Source of the DNA: Babylonia areolata
Taxonomy: Eukaryota > Mollusca > Gastropoda > Neogastropoda > Buccinidae
Direction of reading: 5' to 3'
Assembly (NCBI RefSeq): GCF_041734735.1
Contig: NC_134878.1
Span: 19,806,702-19,870,701 of the forward strand
Length of the DNA: 64,000 bases
In this document: positions 1 to 14,423 of the stretch, piece by piece
Layout: each line of letters starts with the position of its first letter
How positions within the stretch are numbered: position 1 is the first letter of the stretch
Notes under the pieces: model-generated
The model's input: the letters and a program-made list of their open reading frames with translations, nothing else
Database searches by the model: none
What the model was told of the DNA's origin: nothing
Program-made: the position numbers and the translations under genes

Positions 1-26
1 TCTTCATGAAAACACTAAAGTAACAT

Positions 27-416
27 ATCTTCTTCTGCTGCTGGTTGTGGGCTGCAACTCTCACGTTCACTTGTATGTACACAAGTGGGCTTTTTTTTTT
101 TTTTTACATGTATGACCTTTTTTTTTCCCTGCCATGTAGGCAGTCATACTCCGCTTTCAGGGGTGTGTATGCTGAGTATGTTCTTGTTTCCATAACCCAC
201 TGAACGCTGACATGGATTACAGGATCTTTAACGTGTGTATTTGATCTTCTGCTTGCGGATACACACAGAGGGGGTTCAGACACTGGCAGGTCCGCACATA
301 TGTTGACCTGGGAGATCAGAAAAATCTCCACCCTTTATCCACCAGGTACCATCACCGAGATTCAAACCCGGGATCCTCAGATTGAAAGTCCAGCCACTCG
401 GATATTGCGCCCATCT
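27..416 (-). mobile_element. tRNA-derived SINE, family I, near full length, reversed
   Basis: Read on the minus strand: a tRNA-like head at about 340-416 with a B-box (GGGTTTGAATCTC type), then the body shared with the copies at 13579 and 36346 (TGGTGGATAAAGGGTGGAG, CCTGCCAGTGTCTGAAC, GTTATGGAAACAAGAACAT), ending in a CTTCTTCT-complement (GAA-type) tail near 27-45. Intronic. Confidence 0.88.
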
Positions 417-745
417 AACAAAAATAAAAACAACAAAGCGTTCTGTGAACTTGCATGCAATTTGAAGGGGAAACAACACATTCTATAAAGTAAACAAACA
501 GTATCACCAAACACAAATAATAAAAAAATAATAATAATAAAAACATGCTCCATGAATCTGCATGAAATTGAGGGGTGGGGAAGGGTAGTGGGGGCGCTGG
601 GGGGAGGCTGCATTTTATCAGAAAAAATGACTGACCGTCTGAACATGGCCTGGGAACGCTGAAGAAGAAGAATAAGAAAAAATAAAACGACAACACCAAG
701 TCAGATTCATGACATTGTTGTTAATGGTTGTGGTGTGGTGGGCAG

Positions 746-885
746 GCTGACAGTGGAGGAGCACATCTGGTTCTACTCCCGCCTCAAGGGGCAGAGCGAG
801 AGAGAGGTGAAGCAGGAGATCGGTCAGATGATCAAAGACGTGGGGCTGCCCCACAAACGCAAGGAGCAGTCTCGCAACCTGTCAG
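746..885 (+). CDS. ABCA1: ABCA1-like exon 1 (first in window)
   Basis: NBD1 after the Q-loop: [17 protein letters not shown] through to the start of the signature (RNLSG). Acceptor GGGCAG, donor GTCAGT. Starts with the last base of a codon and ends with one base (phase 1). Walker A of NBD1 must lie in exons left of the window. Confidence 0.93.
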
Positions 886-3360
886 GTCAGTTTTGGGTGG
901 TGGGGGGATCAGGGGAGAGGGGCGGGTGGGTTTGGGGTGGGTGGGGGGGGTTGGAGGGGTCTGTACGCTGTTCAGCCTCATGAGTGCCCCCTGGCTGGAC
1001 GGAAATTTCCATCCCCTTTCCTGTGTCTTGAAAAAAACAGTGCCCCAGGATGGCAGTCTCTGTCTGTGTCATTGTAGGAATTTTTCCCATCACACAATCG
1101 TTAAACTTATATGAAATTGTCACAGTTGGTTAGTGTGTTTGTTTTCCTTTCCTTTTAAAAAAGGAGAGGTTATATATACTTTCTTTCAGCAGTTTGTATG
1201 CTGGAATTTTTATTTTTTTAAAGTAACATCCTTTGTGACCAAAAATCCCTTGGCAAGTAGTTTTCACCCTAGAATAGGGTTGGCACTGAAAGGGTTAATT
1301 AAGGGCTTTATGGAGGACAAGAGTGGGGATGGGGGGAACAGGTCAGTATATGGGAGTGGGAGAAGGGGGATGGGGAGTCTGTTGTGTTCTCTGATATTCA
1401 TTCCCAAGTAATTCCTCCCGTCGTATGATTGATATTTTTTGAACAACAAAAAAAGAAAGAAAATCAACCAACACTGACCATGTCTTTCTCCCACAGGCGG
1501 CATGAAGAGGAAGCTGTCTGTTGCCATTGCCTTTGTTGGCGGCTCTCGCACCGTCATCCTGGATGAGCCGACTGCCGGGGTCGATCCCTATGCTCGTCGA
1601 TCTATCTGGGAACTGCTGTTGAAGCTGAGGAAAGGTGAGTCAGCAGGCTGGTTGTGTCTCTGTTACCTTCCTTCTCTCTAATGATGTATGTGTTTATTTG
1701 TTTATGTTTTTTTTTTCTTTTTCTTTTTTTCTCAAGGCCTGACTAAGCATGTTGAGTTACACTGCTGGTCAGGCATCTGCTTAGCAGATGTGGTGTAGGG
1801 CATATGGATTTGTCCGAACGCAGTGACGCCTCCTTGAGTAACTGAACTGAACTGAACTGAACTGCTATAAGCTGTGCTTTGATTGGATTTGGCAGGTCGC
1901 ACGATCATCCTGTCGACACACCACATGGATGAGGCTGACGTGCTGGGTGACCGCATCGCCATCATCTCTCACGGCAAGCTGTGCGCCATCGGCACCAGCC
2001 TCTTCCTCAAGAACCGCTTTGGCAGCGGCTACTACCTCACCTTGGTTCGCAGCGAGGGGGACACTGCCAGGGCCTCAGCGGTCGACCTGAAGGAGAAGGG
2101 GAAGGAGAAACCGTTCAAGCTGTCGGAGCTCTACGATGAGACGCTGCTGGGAGATCGGCCCAGCACCTCCCAGAGCACCCGCACCACTGTGGATGTGATG
2201 GTAGTGTTGTGCTTGTTTCTGTTTGGTGGATGTGATGGTAGTGTTGTGCTTGTTTCTGTTTGGTGGATGTGATGGTAGTGTTGTGCTTGTTTCTGTTTGG
2301 TGGATGTGATGGTAGTGTTGTGCTTGTTTCTGTTTGGTGGATGCAATGGTAGTGTTGTGCTTGTTTCTGTTTGGTGGATGTGATGGTAGTGTTGTGCTTG
2401 TTTCTGTTTGGTGGATGTGATGGTAGTGTTGAGCTTGTTTCTGTTTGGTGGATGTGATGGTAGTGTTGAGCTTGTTTCTGTTTGGTGGATGTGATGGTAG
2501 TGTTGTGCTTGTTTCTGTTTGGTGGATGTGATAGTAGTGTTTCTGTTTGGTGGATGTGATGGTAGTGTTTCTGTTTGGTGGATGTGATGGTAGTGTTGAG
2601 CTTGTTTCTGTTTGGTGGATGTGATGGTAGTGTTGTGCTTGTTTCTGTTTGGTGGATGTGATGGTAGTGTTGTGCTTGTTTCTGTTTGGTGGATGTGATG
2701 GTAGTGTTGAGCTTGTTTCTGTTTGGTGGATGTGATGGTAGTGTTGAGCTTGTTTCTGTTTGGTGGATGTGATGGTAGTGTTGAGCTTGTTTCTGTTTGG
2801 TGGATGTGATGGTAGTGTTGTGCTTGTTTCTCTTGTTTCTGTTTGGTGGATGTGATGGTAGTGTTGTGCTTGTTTCTGTTTGGTGGATGTGATAGTAGTG
2901 TTGAGCTTGTTTCTGTTTGGTGGATGTGATAGTAGTGTTGTGCTTGTTTCTGTTTGGTGGATGTGATGGTAGTGTTGCGCTTGTTTCTGTTTGGTGGATG
3001 TGATGGTAGTGTTGAGCTTGTTTCTGTTTGGTGGATGTGATGGTAGTGTTGTGCTTGTTGATGTTTGGTGGATGTGATAGTTGTGAGGCATGAGGCATTT
3101 CTGTTTTTGTGGATGTGATGGTCATGATGATAATCATGATTATAATAATAATGATAATGATGATAGTAATCATGATAATGATAATGATTATTTTTTATTT
3201 ATGAAGCACTTTTCCATGTAAAACATGCTTTGTTGCGCTGTGTACAATGGAAAACCAACGTTTAAAACATGCATTTAAACACTGAAATGAAAGACAGCCT
3301 ACCAAACACACAAGCACTAATTTATACACAGACGCGCGTGCGTGCGCGTGCTCGCGCGCG

Positions 3361-3429
<69 letters not shown>

Positions 3430-6400
3430 CCAACCAAACACACAAACACAAATGTATACACAAACACACCAACAACAAAAACAACAAAAAATCATCATAG
3501 ACTACACAACACTCGCCATACATATCACACATCATTATACCCAAATAATGTACATATCATATCACAATACTTAAATCCAATATCAGTGTTTTATGATAAT
3601 ACTTAAAAAATCATATCACAATACTAGAAACTACTCCCAGTATCACAATACATTTAAACCATGTCACAATATTTAAAATCAAGGCAAGGCAAGGCAAGGA
3701 TTTTATTTCTTGTGTCCCCCGGGGGCATTGAAACATTACATACGTTCATCATTTACACATATCCAATAAATACAAAAAGAGTGATGTCAAAAACAAGAAG
3801 TAGGCTCATTCGTTCAATCACTTAATATACACATTGACAAGTACTATTTCACTCATAATACAAACAAACATACAAAAAACAGCAAAAAATCAATTTAAAA
3901 AAAATTGTATTCCATCTCTTAAAGCCAGTTGTATACACATCACAGTACACTAGAAATGCACATCTCAAAGTACAAAATTTAAAAACAGTCATACCCCTTC
4001 CCCAAAAATATCAATAAGCACAGAAAGCAAAAACACTCGTTAATACACATCATGGGAGGAGAAGTTGGAAAAAGTGAGTTTTCAGTTTCTTTTTAAAAGG
4101 TGAAAAACACTGATTGTTATTATGATAATGATTATGTAGATTGTTACTATTATTGTTGTTGATATTGTTGCCATCATCATTATCACCGTTTTATACTCAT
4201 ATTGTGTCAACAGCCAGCTTTGGAGGATGAGGGTTATGAGGACAGCATTGGATTAGAGGATCTACCTTCAACTCCCTCTGCCACTGATTTTCTGCCTGGT
4301 AATGTTCTGTGTGTCTGTCATTGTCAGGATGTGTGGTAATGTTCTGTGTGTCTGTCATTGTCAGGATGTGTGGTAATGTTCTGTGTGTCTGTCATTGTTA
4401 GAGTGTGTGGTAATGTCCTGTGTGTCTGTCATTGTTAGGATGTGTGGTAATGTTCTGTGTGTCTGTCATTATCAGGATGTGTGGTAATGTCCTGTGTGTC
4501 TGTCATTGTTAGGATGTGTGGTAATGTTCTGTGTGTCTGTCATTGTCAGGATGTGTGGTAATGTTCTGTGTGTCTGTCATTGTCAGGATGTGTGGTAATG
4601 TTCTGTGTGTCTGTCATTGTCAGGATGTGTGGTAATGTTCTGTGTGTCTGTCATTGTTAGGATGTGTGGTAATGCTCTGTGTGTCTGTCATTGTTAGGAT
4701 GTGTGGTAATGTCCTGTGTGTCTGTCATTGTCAGGATGTGTGGTAATGCTCTGTGTGTCTGTCATTGTTAGGATGTGTGGTAATGTCCTGTGTGTCTGTC
4801 ATTGTCAGGATGTGTGGTGTGTCCTGTGTGTCTGTCATTGTCAGGATGTGTGGTGTGTTCTGTGTGTCTGTCATTGTTAGGATGTGTGGTAATGTCCTGT
4901 GTGTCTGTCATTGTCAGGATGTGTGGTAATGTCCTGTGTGTCTGTCATTGTTAGGATGTGTGGTAATGTCCTGTGTGTCTGTCATTGTCAGGATGTGTGG
5001 TAATGCTCTGTATGTCTGTCATTATCAGGATGTGTGGTAATGTTCTGTGTGCCTGTCATTATCAGGATGTGTGGTAATGTTCTGCGTGTCTGTCATTGTC
5101 AGGATGTGTGGTAATGTTCTGTGTGTCTGTCAATGTTAGGATGTGTGGTAATGTTCTGTGTGTCTGTCATTGTCAGGATGTGTGGTAATGTCCTATGTGT
5201 CTGTCATTGTTAGGATGTGTGGTAATGTTATGTGTGTCTGTCATTGTCAGGATGTGTGGTAATGTTCTGTGTGTCTGTCATTGTCAGGATGTGTAGTAAT
5301 GTCCTGTGTGTCTGTCATTGTCAGGATGTGTGGTAATGTTCTGTGTGTCTGTCATTGTCAGGATGTGTAGTAATGTTCTGTGTGTCTGTCATTGTTAGAG
5401 TGTGTGGTAATGTCCTGTGTGTCTGTCATTGTCAGGATGTGTGGTAATGTCCTATGTGTCTGTCATTGTTAGGATGTGTGGTAATGTCCTGTGTGTCTGT
5501 CATTGTCAGGATGTGTGGTAATGTTCTGTGTGTCTGTCATTGTCAGGATGTGTGGTAATGTCCTATGTGTCTGTCATTGTCAGGATGTGTGGTAATGTCC
5601 TGTGTGTCTGTCATTGTTAGGATGTGTGGTAATGTTCTGTGTGTCTGTCATTGTCAGGATGTGTGGTAATGTCCTATGTATCTGTCATTGTTAGGATGTG
5701 TGGTAATGTCCTATGTGCCTGTCATTATCAGGATGTGTGGTAATGTCCTGTGTTTCTGTCATTGTCAGGATGTGTGGTAATGTCCTGTGTGTCTGTCATT
5801 GTTAGGATATGTGGTAATGTCCTGTGTGTCTGTCATTGTCAGGATGTGTGGTAATGTCCTATGTGTTTGTCATTGTCAGGATGTGTGGTAATGTCCTGTG
5901 TGTCTGTCATTGTTAGGATGTGTGGTAATGTTCTGTGTGTCTGTCATTGTTAGGATGTGTGGTAATGTCCTATGTCAGTATGTGTCTGTCATTATCAGGA
6001 TGTGTAGTAATCTCCTGTGTTTCTGTCATTGTTAGGATGTGTGGTAATGTTCTGTGTGTCTGTCATTGTTAGGATATGTGTAGCAGCCCATGGAATGTTG
6101 ATTGTGGGTCATTGTAATCAGTTCATTTTTTTGAAAAATGAAGCAGCTGATATCACCCCACCCCCCAAACATTCACCATCACACCTCCCTCCCCTTCGAA
6201 TATCTCACCTTCCCTTCCCTCCACCCCCCCAGCATCACACCATCACACCACCTCCATTCCAACATCCCTCCCAATCCCTCCCATACACACACTATTACAC
6301 CCCACCCACCATACTACATACACACCTGACCCCCACCATTACACCTTCCCCCCATTCTAACATCACCCCCTGTACACCATCACACACATACACATCTCAC

Positions 6401-6508
6401 CTTCCAACATTACACCTTCACCGCACCCCCCTACCATTCCAGTATCACCCCCGTACAGACCAGCACACACACCCACCATCCAGTATTACACTCCCTCCCT
6501 CAACCATT

Positions 6509-6565
<57 letters not shown>

Positions 6566-7897
6566 ATCCCAAACCCCCCGGTCCCCCGCCCCCCAACACC
6601 CCCACCCTACATTCCAACATTACGCATCCCCGAATCCAACGTCACACACCTTCCCCCTACACACATACTCCACCCCCACCCCACCACCCCAAATCCACCA
6701 CCATCCCTCCTAAAACTGACAGTAGGGAGGTGTCTGTGTGTGTGTGTGTGTGTGTCCCAGGTTTCTCGCTGTACCGGCTGAAGGCGTTCCTGCAGAAGTT
6801 CATCCCGGAGGCGCGGCTGGTGGAGGACAACAGCATGGAGGTGTGCTTCCAGCTGCCAGACAGCGCGGCCAAGTCGGGCCAGATGACCGCCCTCTTCGCA
6901 GAGCTGGAGAAGATGCACCAAGTCCTCGGCATCTCCAGTTACGGCATCTCCGACACCAGTCTGGAAGAGGTGGGTGTGGGGAGCCGGGGGGGAAGGTTGG
7001 GGGTGGGGGGTGGAAAATGGGGGGATGTGTTTGTGTGTGTGTGTGTGTGTGTGGATGTGTAACTGTTTGACCAGGATTGATGCTGTATGTTTGTCTGTAT
7101 GGGTGTGTGTGTCTGTGTATGTGTGTGTGAGTGTGTATGTGTGTGTATGTGTGTAGATGTGTGACAGTTTGACCAAGATTGACACAGTTTGTGTGTGTTT
7201 GTGTGTGTATGAGTCTCTGTTAGTTTGTGTATGAGTATGTGTGTATGAGTGTGTGTGTGTGGTTATGTGTGACTCCCTTCAAGATCTGCTGTACGCAGCA
7301 AAGACAACTGCAACTTCCTCCTCCTCAGCCTGTTGACTGACAACAGATGCTGTGGTGCAGTGTAAATGTAAAGACAGTTAGTGGCAAGCCTTGGTGATAA
7401 TTTTGCTTTGATTCAGCTGGCTACAGCATTTTCATACTGAACCTGGCTGCGACCACAGTCAACAAACCAAGGGTGTGACTATTGTGTGATTATTGTGTGT
7501 TAGATTGATTAACATTAATTTTGTAGGTAAGCTTCGGTTGTTGTTTTTTCATCTTCTTTTATTCACACTGATTGACTGTGAAAATAGTGTGATCGTTAAC
7601 ATGAGTATGATTGTGATTGTTATACGAGAGGTTCACACACCAACATAGCATTTCAGCGTTTTATGTCTTAGACTTATTCATCCTGAGTGACTGTGTTTCT
7701 CATGCCTTGTTTGCATAGCATACAACACACAAGAATTTTTTCTTGTTGAGTTTGATAAAGTATTCTGTAATTCTGTATTCATTCCTTTCTGTACTGGTGA
7801 TTGGCAGTCCCCTTGTTGTATCTCCAAGTGGAATTTTACAGGTTTTATCATTTTTTACCCTGCCATATAGTAAGCCATACTTTGCTTTTAGGGATAA

Positions 7898-7972
<75 letters not shown>

Positions 7973-7994
7973 ACACACACACACATCACACACA

Positions 7995-8038
<44 letters not shown>

Positions 8039-8382
8039 TCACAGAGACTCATACGCACACAAACACACAAGGAGACTTTGTTTACAATGTCAAACAGTAG
8101 AGGATGAATATTATTTCTTATATGACTGCAAATTATACAAAGATATTAGAACAGAATTAATACAAAAAATTAAAAAATACCATCCAAATATTATTAAACC
8201 CAGTCAGCTAATACTGGAAAACAAACTTGTGGGGCTGTTTGGGAAATGTCAATGTGTGTGGTTTCATGTAACTTTGCATGCGTGTCTTATAAACCTTGTT
8301 CAGGTTTAATTGACTTAAAAATTGATTCTGATTCTGATTCTGATTTTCACGCACATGCACACATACACACATGCACACACAG

Positions 8383-8413
<31 letters not shown>

Positions 8414-9101
8414 AACACATACTCACACACAAACACATATTAACCCCCCCCCCACACACACACACACACACACAATCTGGGGTACAACTACATATAAATG
8501 AAGTGTATTCCGCTGGTGACAGGTTTTCCTGAAGGTGACAGAGGAGAATGATCCCGCCGATGAAGAAGAGGAAAAACGCAAGAAACTGGAAGACATCTCA
8601 GAGAGTAAGCTGGTTTGTCTGATGTACTGTGATGGATGGATGGATGGATACAGTGTGTGTGCGTGTGTGTGTGTGAGGTTGTGTGCGTGTGTGTGTTCGT
8701 GTGTAAAAGGTGTGTGTGTGTGTGTACATAGTGTGTGTATGTGTGTGTGTGTGTGTGTGAAAGTGTGTGTGTGTGAGAAAGTGTGTGTGTGTGTGTGTGT
8801 TTTCTCTGTGTGTGTATGTGTGAGTGGGTTTTTTTTGTGTGTGTGTGTGTATATGTGAGAGTGTGTGTTTGTGTGTATGTGTGTGTGTGTGTGTGTCGCT
8901 GTGTTGTGTTGTGTGTTGTATGTGTGTGATATCTGAAGATGCACATGTTCATGTCATCACAAATGTACCTGTTTTTCTTGCAGACATAAACTTCACCTTT
9001 TATGATTTTTTGTTTGTTTGTTTGTTTTTTTGTTTTTTGTATGTATAGGTATATGTACACACAGACGCAGATAGAGACACAGACAGACAGACAGACACAC
9101 A

Positions 9102-9189
<88 letters not shown>

Positions 9190-12100
9190 ATATACTGTAT
9201 CAGTCTGTTCAAACTGTTTCTTGAATCACCATCTCCTTCCGAATCCACCACCTCCACCTTGTCCTTCTCCTCCTTATTCTCCTGTTTTGTTTCTTTCCAT
9301 CTCTTCTTCTTCTTCTCGCTGGTATATTATCTGTTCACTATGAGTTTATTTAGACATGTACACGTTCGTTCATTACAACACACATACATACACATTTAAA
9401 CAATGGGTGTGTGAAAGTGTGTATGTATTGGTGAATGATTGGACGTTGGGGTGTACTGAGAAAAAGAAACAAAACAAAGCCCCAACTAACAATGGAGTGG
9501 TGGGACTTAAAATATGAAATGAATGAATAAAATAACATATGAAAAAATGATAAGATAAATAAATATATAACTGATATGCATTTTTTATTGCATTAAAATA
9601 AAATTTAAAAAAACACCAGTGGAGTGGGTGGGCATTAATCTTTCCTTTCTCTTCACCTTGTTCAGTAGAATTTTGTTCTTATTTCTGGTTCAGACGGTCG
9701 TTACCCTCGCCCTGTGTCCCGACTGAGTTTCCGTGAGAAGAGGCATGGTGGTAGTCTGCTTGGAAGTGTTCGCAGCGACACCCTCGACTTGCTGGCTGAT
9801 GTTGACAGTGGTAAGTGTGTGTGTGTGTGAGTTTGTGTGTGTGCAAATGTGTGTTTGTGTGTGTGTGTGTGTGTTTGGGAGAGGCTGGAAGAAGAGAGAA
9901 CATTTTGCTGTTTTTTTTTTTTTAGAAATATTTACATACATAAATGACTGAACCATCACAGTTTCCAGCTGTAATGGAGATTGAGATAACTGACTGAGGA
10001 ATATGGAGCATTTAGAGAGAAAAGATATGTATTAACATGGATAACGATCACTGAGACCATGCACACACACACACACACATGCACACATGCATGCATGCAC
10101 ACACGCGCGTACACACACACACACACACACACAACTGAAGTTCATCATTTTAATAAAAAAAACAACACACACCCAGAAAATAAAATCAGGGACACTCTGA
10201 CAAAGAGTAAAGAGCCCACCCACCGTTACACAAACAACTCCTGCAGTTGAGAAATCTCACATGATTCATTCATTTCCCTGTGTCTGCATTGTTCTATAAC
10301 CAATAAAGCACACACACTGTACAACTTAAAACAGGTCGAGGACACTCTGTCACCACTCCATCCCAACCAACAGGAGGTAACTGGCTGTCGTCTTTTCCCC
10401 TCTTATCCACAGAGTGTGTCATCCGTGCCATTCTCTTTCCCCTCGTATCCACAGAGTGTCTGTCATCCATGCCATTCTCTTTCCCCTCTTATCCACACAG
10501 TGTCTGTTATCCATGCCATTCTCTTTCCCCTCGTATCCACACAGTGTCTGTCATCCATGCCATTCTCTTTCCCCTCGTATCCACAAAGCCTGTCTGTCAT
10601 CCGTGCCATTCCCTTTCCCCTCTTATCCACAGAGTGTCTGTCATCCATGCCATTCTCTTTCCCCTCTTATCCACACAGTGTCTGTCATCCATGCCATTCC
10701 CTTTCCCCTCTTATCCACAGAGTGTCTGTCATCAATGCCATTCTCTTTCCCCTCGTATCCACAGAGTGTGTCATCAATGCCATTTTCTTTCCCCTCGTAT
10801 CCACAGAGTGTCATCAATGCCATTCTCTTTCCCCTCGTATCCACAGAGTGTGTCATCAATGCCATTCTCTTTCCCCTCGTATCCACAGAGTGTGTCATCA
10901 ATGCCATTCTCTTTCCCCTCTTATCCACAGAGTGTCTGTCATCCGTGCCATTCCCTTTCCCCTCGTATCCACAGAGTGTGTCATCAATGCCATTCTCTTT
11001 CCCCTCGTATCCACAGAGTGTGTCATCAATGCCATTCTCTTTCCCCTCGTATCCACAGAGTGTGTCATCAATGCCATTCTCTTTCCCCTCGTATCCACAG
11101 AGTGTGTCATCAATGCCATTCTCTTTCCCCTCGTATCCACAGAGTGTGTCATCAATGCCATTCTCTTTCCCCTCGTATCCACAGAGTGTCTGTCATCCGT
11201 GCCATTCCCTTTCCCCTCGTATCCACAGAGTGTGTCATCAATGCCATTCTCTTTCCCCTCGTATCCACAGAGTGTGTCATCCGTGCCATTCTCTTTCCCC
11301 TCGTATCCACAGAGTGTCTGTCATCCGTGCCATTCCCTTTCCCCTCGTATCCACAGAGTGTCTGTCATCCATGCCATTCTCTTTCCCCTCGTATCCACAG
11401 AGTGTCTGTCATCCATGCCATTCTCTTTCCCCTCGTATCCACAGAGTGTCTGTCATCCATGCCATTCTCTTTTCCACTCATGTACACAAAACCTCTCTGT
11501 CATCCTTGCCATTCTCTTTTCCACTCATGTACACAAAACCTCTCTGTCATCCTTGCCATTCTCTTTTCCACTCATGTACACAAAGCCTCTGTTATCCATG
11601 CCATTCTCTTTTCCACTCATGTACACAAAGCCTCTGTCATCCATGCCATTCTCCTTTCCACTCATATCCACAAAGCCTCTGTCATCCTTGCCTTTCTCCT
11701 TTCCACACATATCCACAAAGCCTCTATGTCATTCGTGCCATTCTCCTTTCCACTCATATCCACAAAGCCTCTCAGTCATCCATGCCATTCTCCTTTCCAC
11801 TCATATCCACAAAACCTCTCTGTCATCCTTGCCATTCTCCTTTCCACTCATATCCACAAAGCCTCTGTCATCCATGCCATTCTCCTTTCCACACATGTAC
11901 ACAAAGCCTCTGTCATTCTTGCCATTCTCTTTTCCACTCATATCCACAAAGCCTCTGTCATCCATGCCTTTCTCTTTTCCACTCATGTACACAAAACCTC
12001 TCTGTCATCCTTGCCATTCTCCTTTCCACTCATATCCACAAAGCCTCTGTCATCCATGCCTTTCTCTTTTCCACTCATGTACACAAAACCTCTCTGTCAT

Positions 12101-14370
12101 CCTTGCCATTCTCCTTTCCACTCATATCCACAAAGCCTCTGTCATCCATGCCTTTCTCTTTTCCACTCATGTACACAAAACCTCTCTGTCATCCTTGCCA
12201 TTCTCCTTTCCACTCATATCCACAAAGCCTCTGTCATCCATGCCTTTCTCTTTTCCACTCATGTACACAAAACCTCTCTGTCATCCTTGCCATTCTCCTT
12301 TCCACTCATATCCACAAAGCCTCTGTCATCCATGCCTTTCTCTTTTCCACTCATGTACACAAAACCTCTCTGTCATCCTTGCCATTCTCTTTTCCACTCA
12401 TATACACAAAGCCTCTCTGTCATCCATGCCATTCTCTTTTCCACTCATGTACACAAAGCCTCTGTCATCCTTGCCATTCTCTTTTCCACTCATGTACACA
12501 AAGCCTCTGTCATTCTTGCCATTCTCTTTTCCACTCATATCCACAAAAACTCTCTGTCATCCATGCCATTCTCTTTTCCACTCATATACACAAAGCCTCT
12601 GTGTCATCCATGCCATTCTCTTTTCCACTCATATACACAAAGCCTCTGTGTCATCCGTGCCATTCTCTTTTCCACTCATATCCACAAAGCCTCTCTGATG
12701 TGGATGCTGCATCTGGATTCTGTCATTGTCACGCCTCCCTCCTCTCCTTTCCTTACCCGTGCCCCCTCCCCCCCAAACCCCACCCCTCCGCCCCCCTCTG
12801 CCTTGTGGACACTCAAGCGCCAGAACTCATTGAAGAATCTGTCTTGTGTTTTTCTCCAGCTGTCATAGTTACAGTCACTGTCTGTTGTTGCATGAAGCAG
12901 TTCCAGGCAGGACTAGTTGTTGTTTTTTTCTGTCCATTTTTTTCTTTCTTCATGATTCACTTCGATGGCATTCTTTTCTTTTATCTTCTCTGCATGTAGA
13001 GTTGAGCATCTGCACTCTCCTTTTGTTTTTTTTTTCTTTTTTTTTTTTTCTAAGTAGATGTAGTGTATCGTATATGGATTTGTTTGCATGCTTCTACAGC
13101 TCCTTCAATCTGAAACACAACTGAAGTGTGTAGTGTATTATTTCCCTTCCTTCACTCTCCTGTCAATGCTCGTCCTCATTCCTGTTTCGTAGTGTCCCTC
13201 TTTTCAGTGTATTGCCTCATGGGTCTTGAAATCAAGAAGGCCTGCTATTGTTTGAAAAATATGTATGATTGTCAAAGATGGGTACTTTTTTTTTTCATTT
13301 TAGGAAATTTGATCTTGTTCAGCTTTTAATTCATTTTAGTTTTGTTTTGTTTTGTGATACTGCAGTCTGTCAGAATGACACCAGAAACAGATGATGAGTG
13401 CCTAAAGGCAGCTCTCAGTCCACTTTGTAGCTACTGAGTGACATACATAAATATCATATTTATGAAGCGTGACTTTGAAGTATGTAACATTTTGTTTGCA
13501 AGTTGTTTTAAAAACATCCAAGCAGAATGCTGCACATGACTGAAACAGACATTGTCAATGACTTTGAACGGTGTTGTTCATGGGCACAGTAGCTGAGTGG
13601 TTAAAGCGTTGGACTTTCAATCTGAGGGTCCCGGGTTCGAATCTCGGTGACAGCGCCTGGTGGGTAAAGGGTGGAGATTTTTCTGATCTCCCAGGTGAAC
13701 ATGTGCAGATCTGCTAGTGCCTGAACCCCCTTCGTGTGTATACGCAAGCAGAAAATCAAATATGCACGTTAAAGATCTGCAATCCATGTCAGCGTTCGGT
13801 GGGTTATGGAAACAAGAACATACGCAGCATGCACACCCCAGAAAGCGGAGTATGGTTGCCTACATAGCGGGGGGAAAATGGTCATACACGTGAAAGCCCA
13901 CTCATGTGCATACGAGTGAACATGGGAGTTGCAGCCCACGAACGCAGAAGAAGAAGAAGAAGAAGAAGAACAGTGTTGTTGTTTGGGTTTTATGACCCCC
14001 ACCCCCTGCCTCCTCCACCCCTTTGTGTAATGTCTAGTTTATTCTCACTCCCTCGTGTCAGTTACATCATCTTGTTGTTTTGGTTTGTTTTCTTCCTTTC
14101 TTTCTTTCGTTTGTGTGTTTCTTTCTTCTTCTTCTTCTGTTTTTCATTTTTTCTTTCTTTTGTTATTTTTTTTTCTTTCTGTTCTTTTCTTACTTTTCTT
14201 TTCCTTTTATTGTTTTTTCTTTTTTCCTTCTTTCTTTCTTTCTAACTTTTCTTTTCTTTTTTTTCTTTTGTTGTTGGTGTTGTTGTTGTTGTTGTTGTTG
14301 TTTTGTTTGTTTGTTTTGTTTTGTTTCTTTTTTTACTTATATTTCCACACATTCACCCTTCCTGCTACTT

Positions 14371-14423
<53 letters not shown>

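Noticed and set aside
1254-1300. GGCACTGAAAGGGTTAATTAA, like the end of a TTAA MITE
   Set aside because: No matching left end within intron 1.
2075-3173. 338-352-codon minus-strand frames rich in His, Thr and Asn
   Set aside because: They are the complement of the 37-bp minisatellite; no start context or family match.
10414-12999. A huge open reading frame of 861 codons on the plus strand
   Set aside because: All three frames are open, the unit is a non-multiple-of-three minisatellite, and the flanking transporter exons join in phase without it.
13600-13670. tRNA-like sequences with A- and B-boxes (also at 20530, 34650, 36360, 58670)
   Set aside because: They are heads of SINEs: repeated with the same body and tails, and cloverleaf stems are incomplete.
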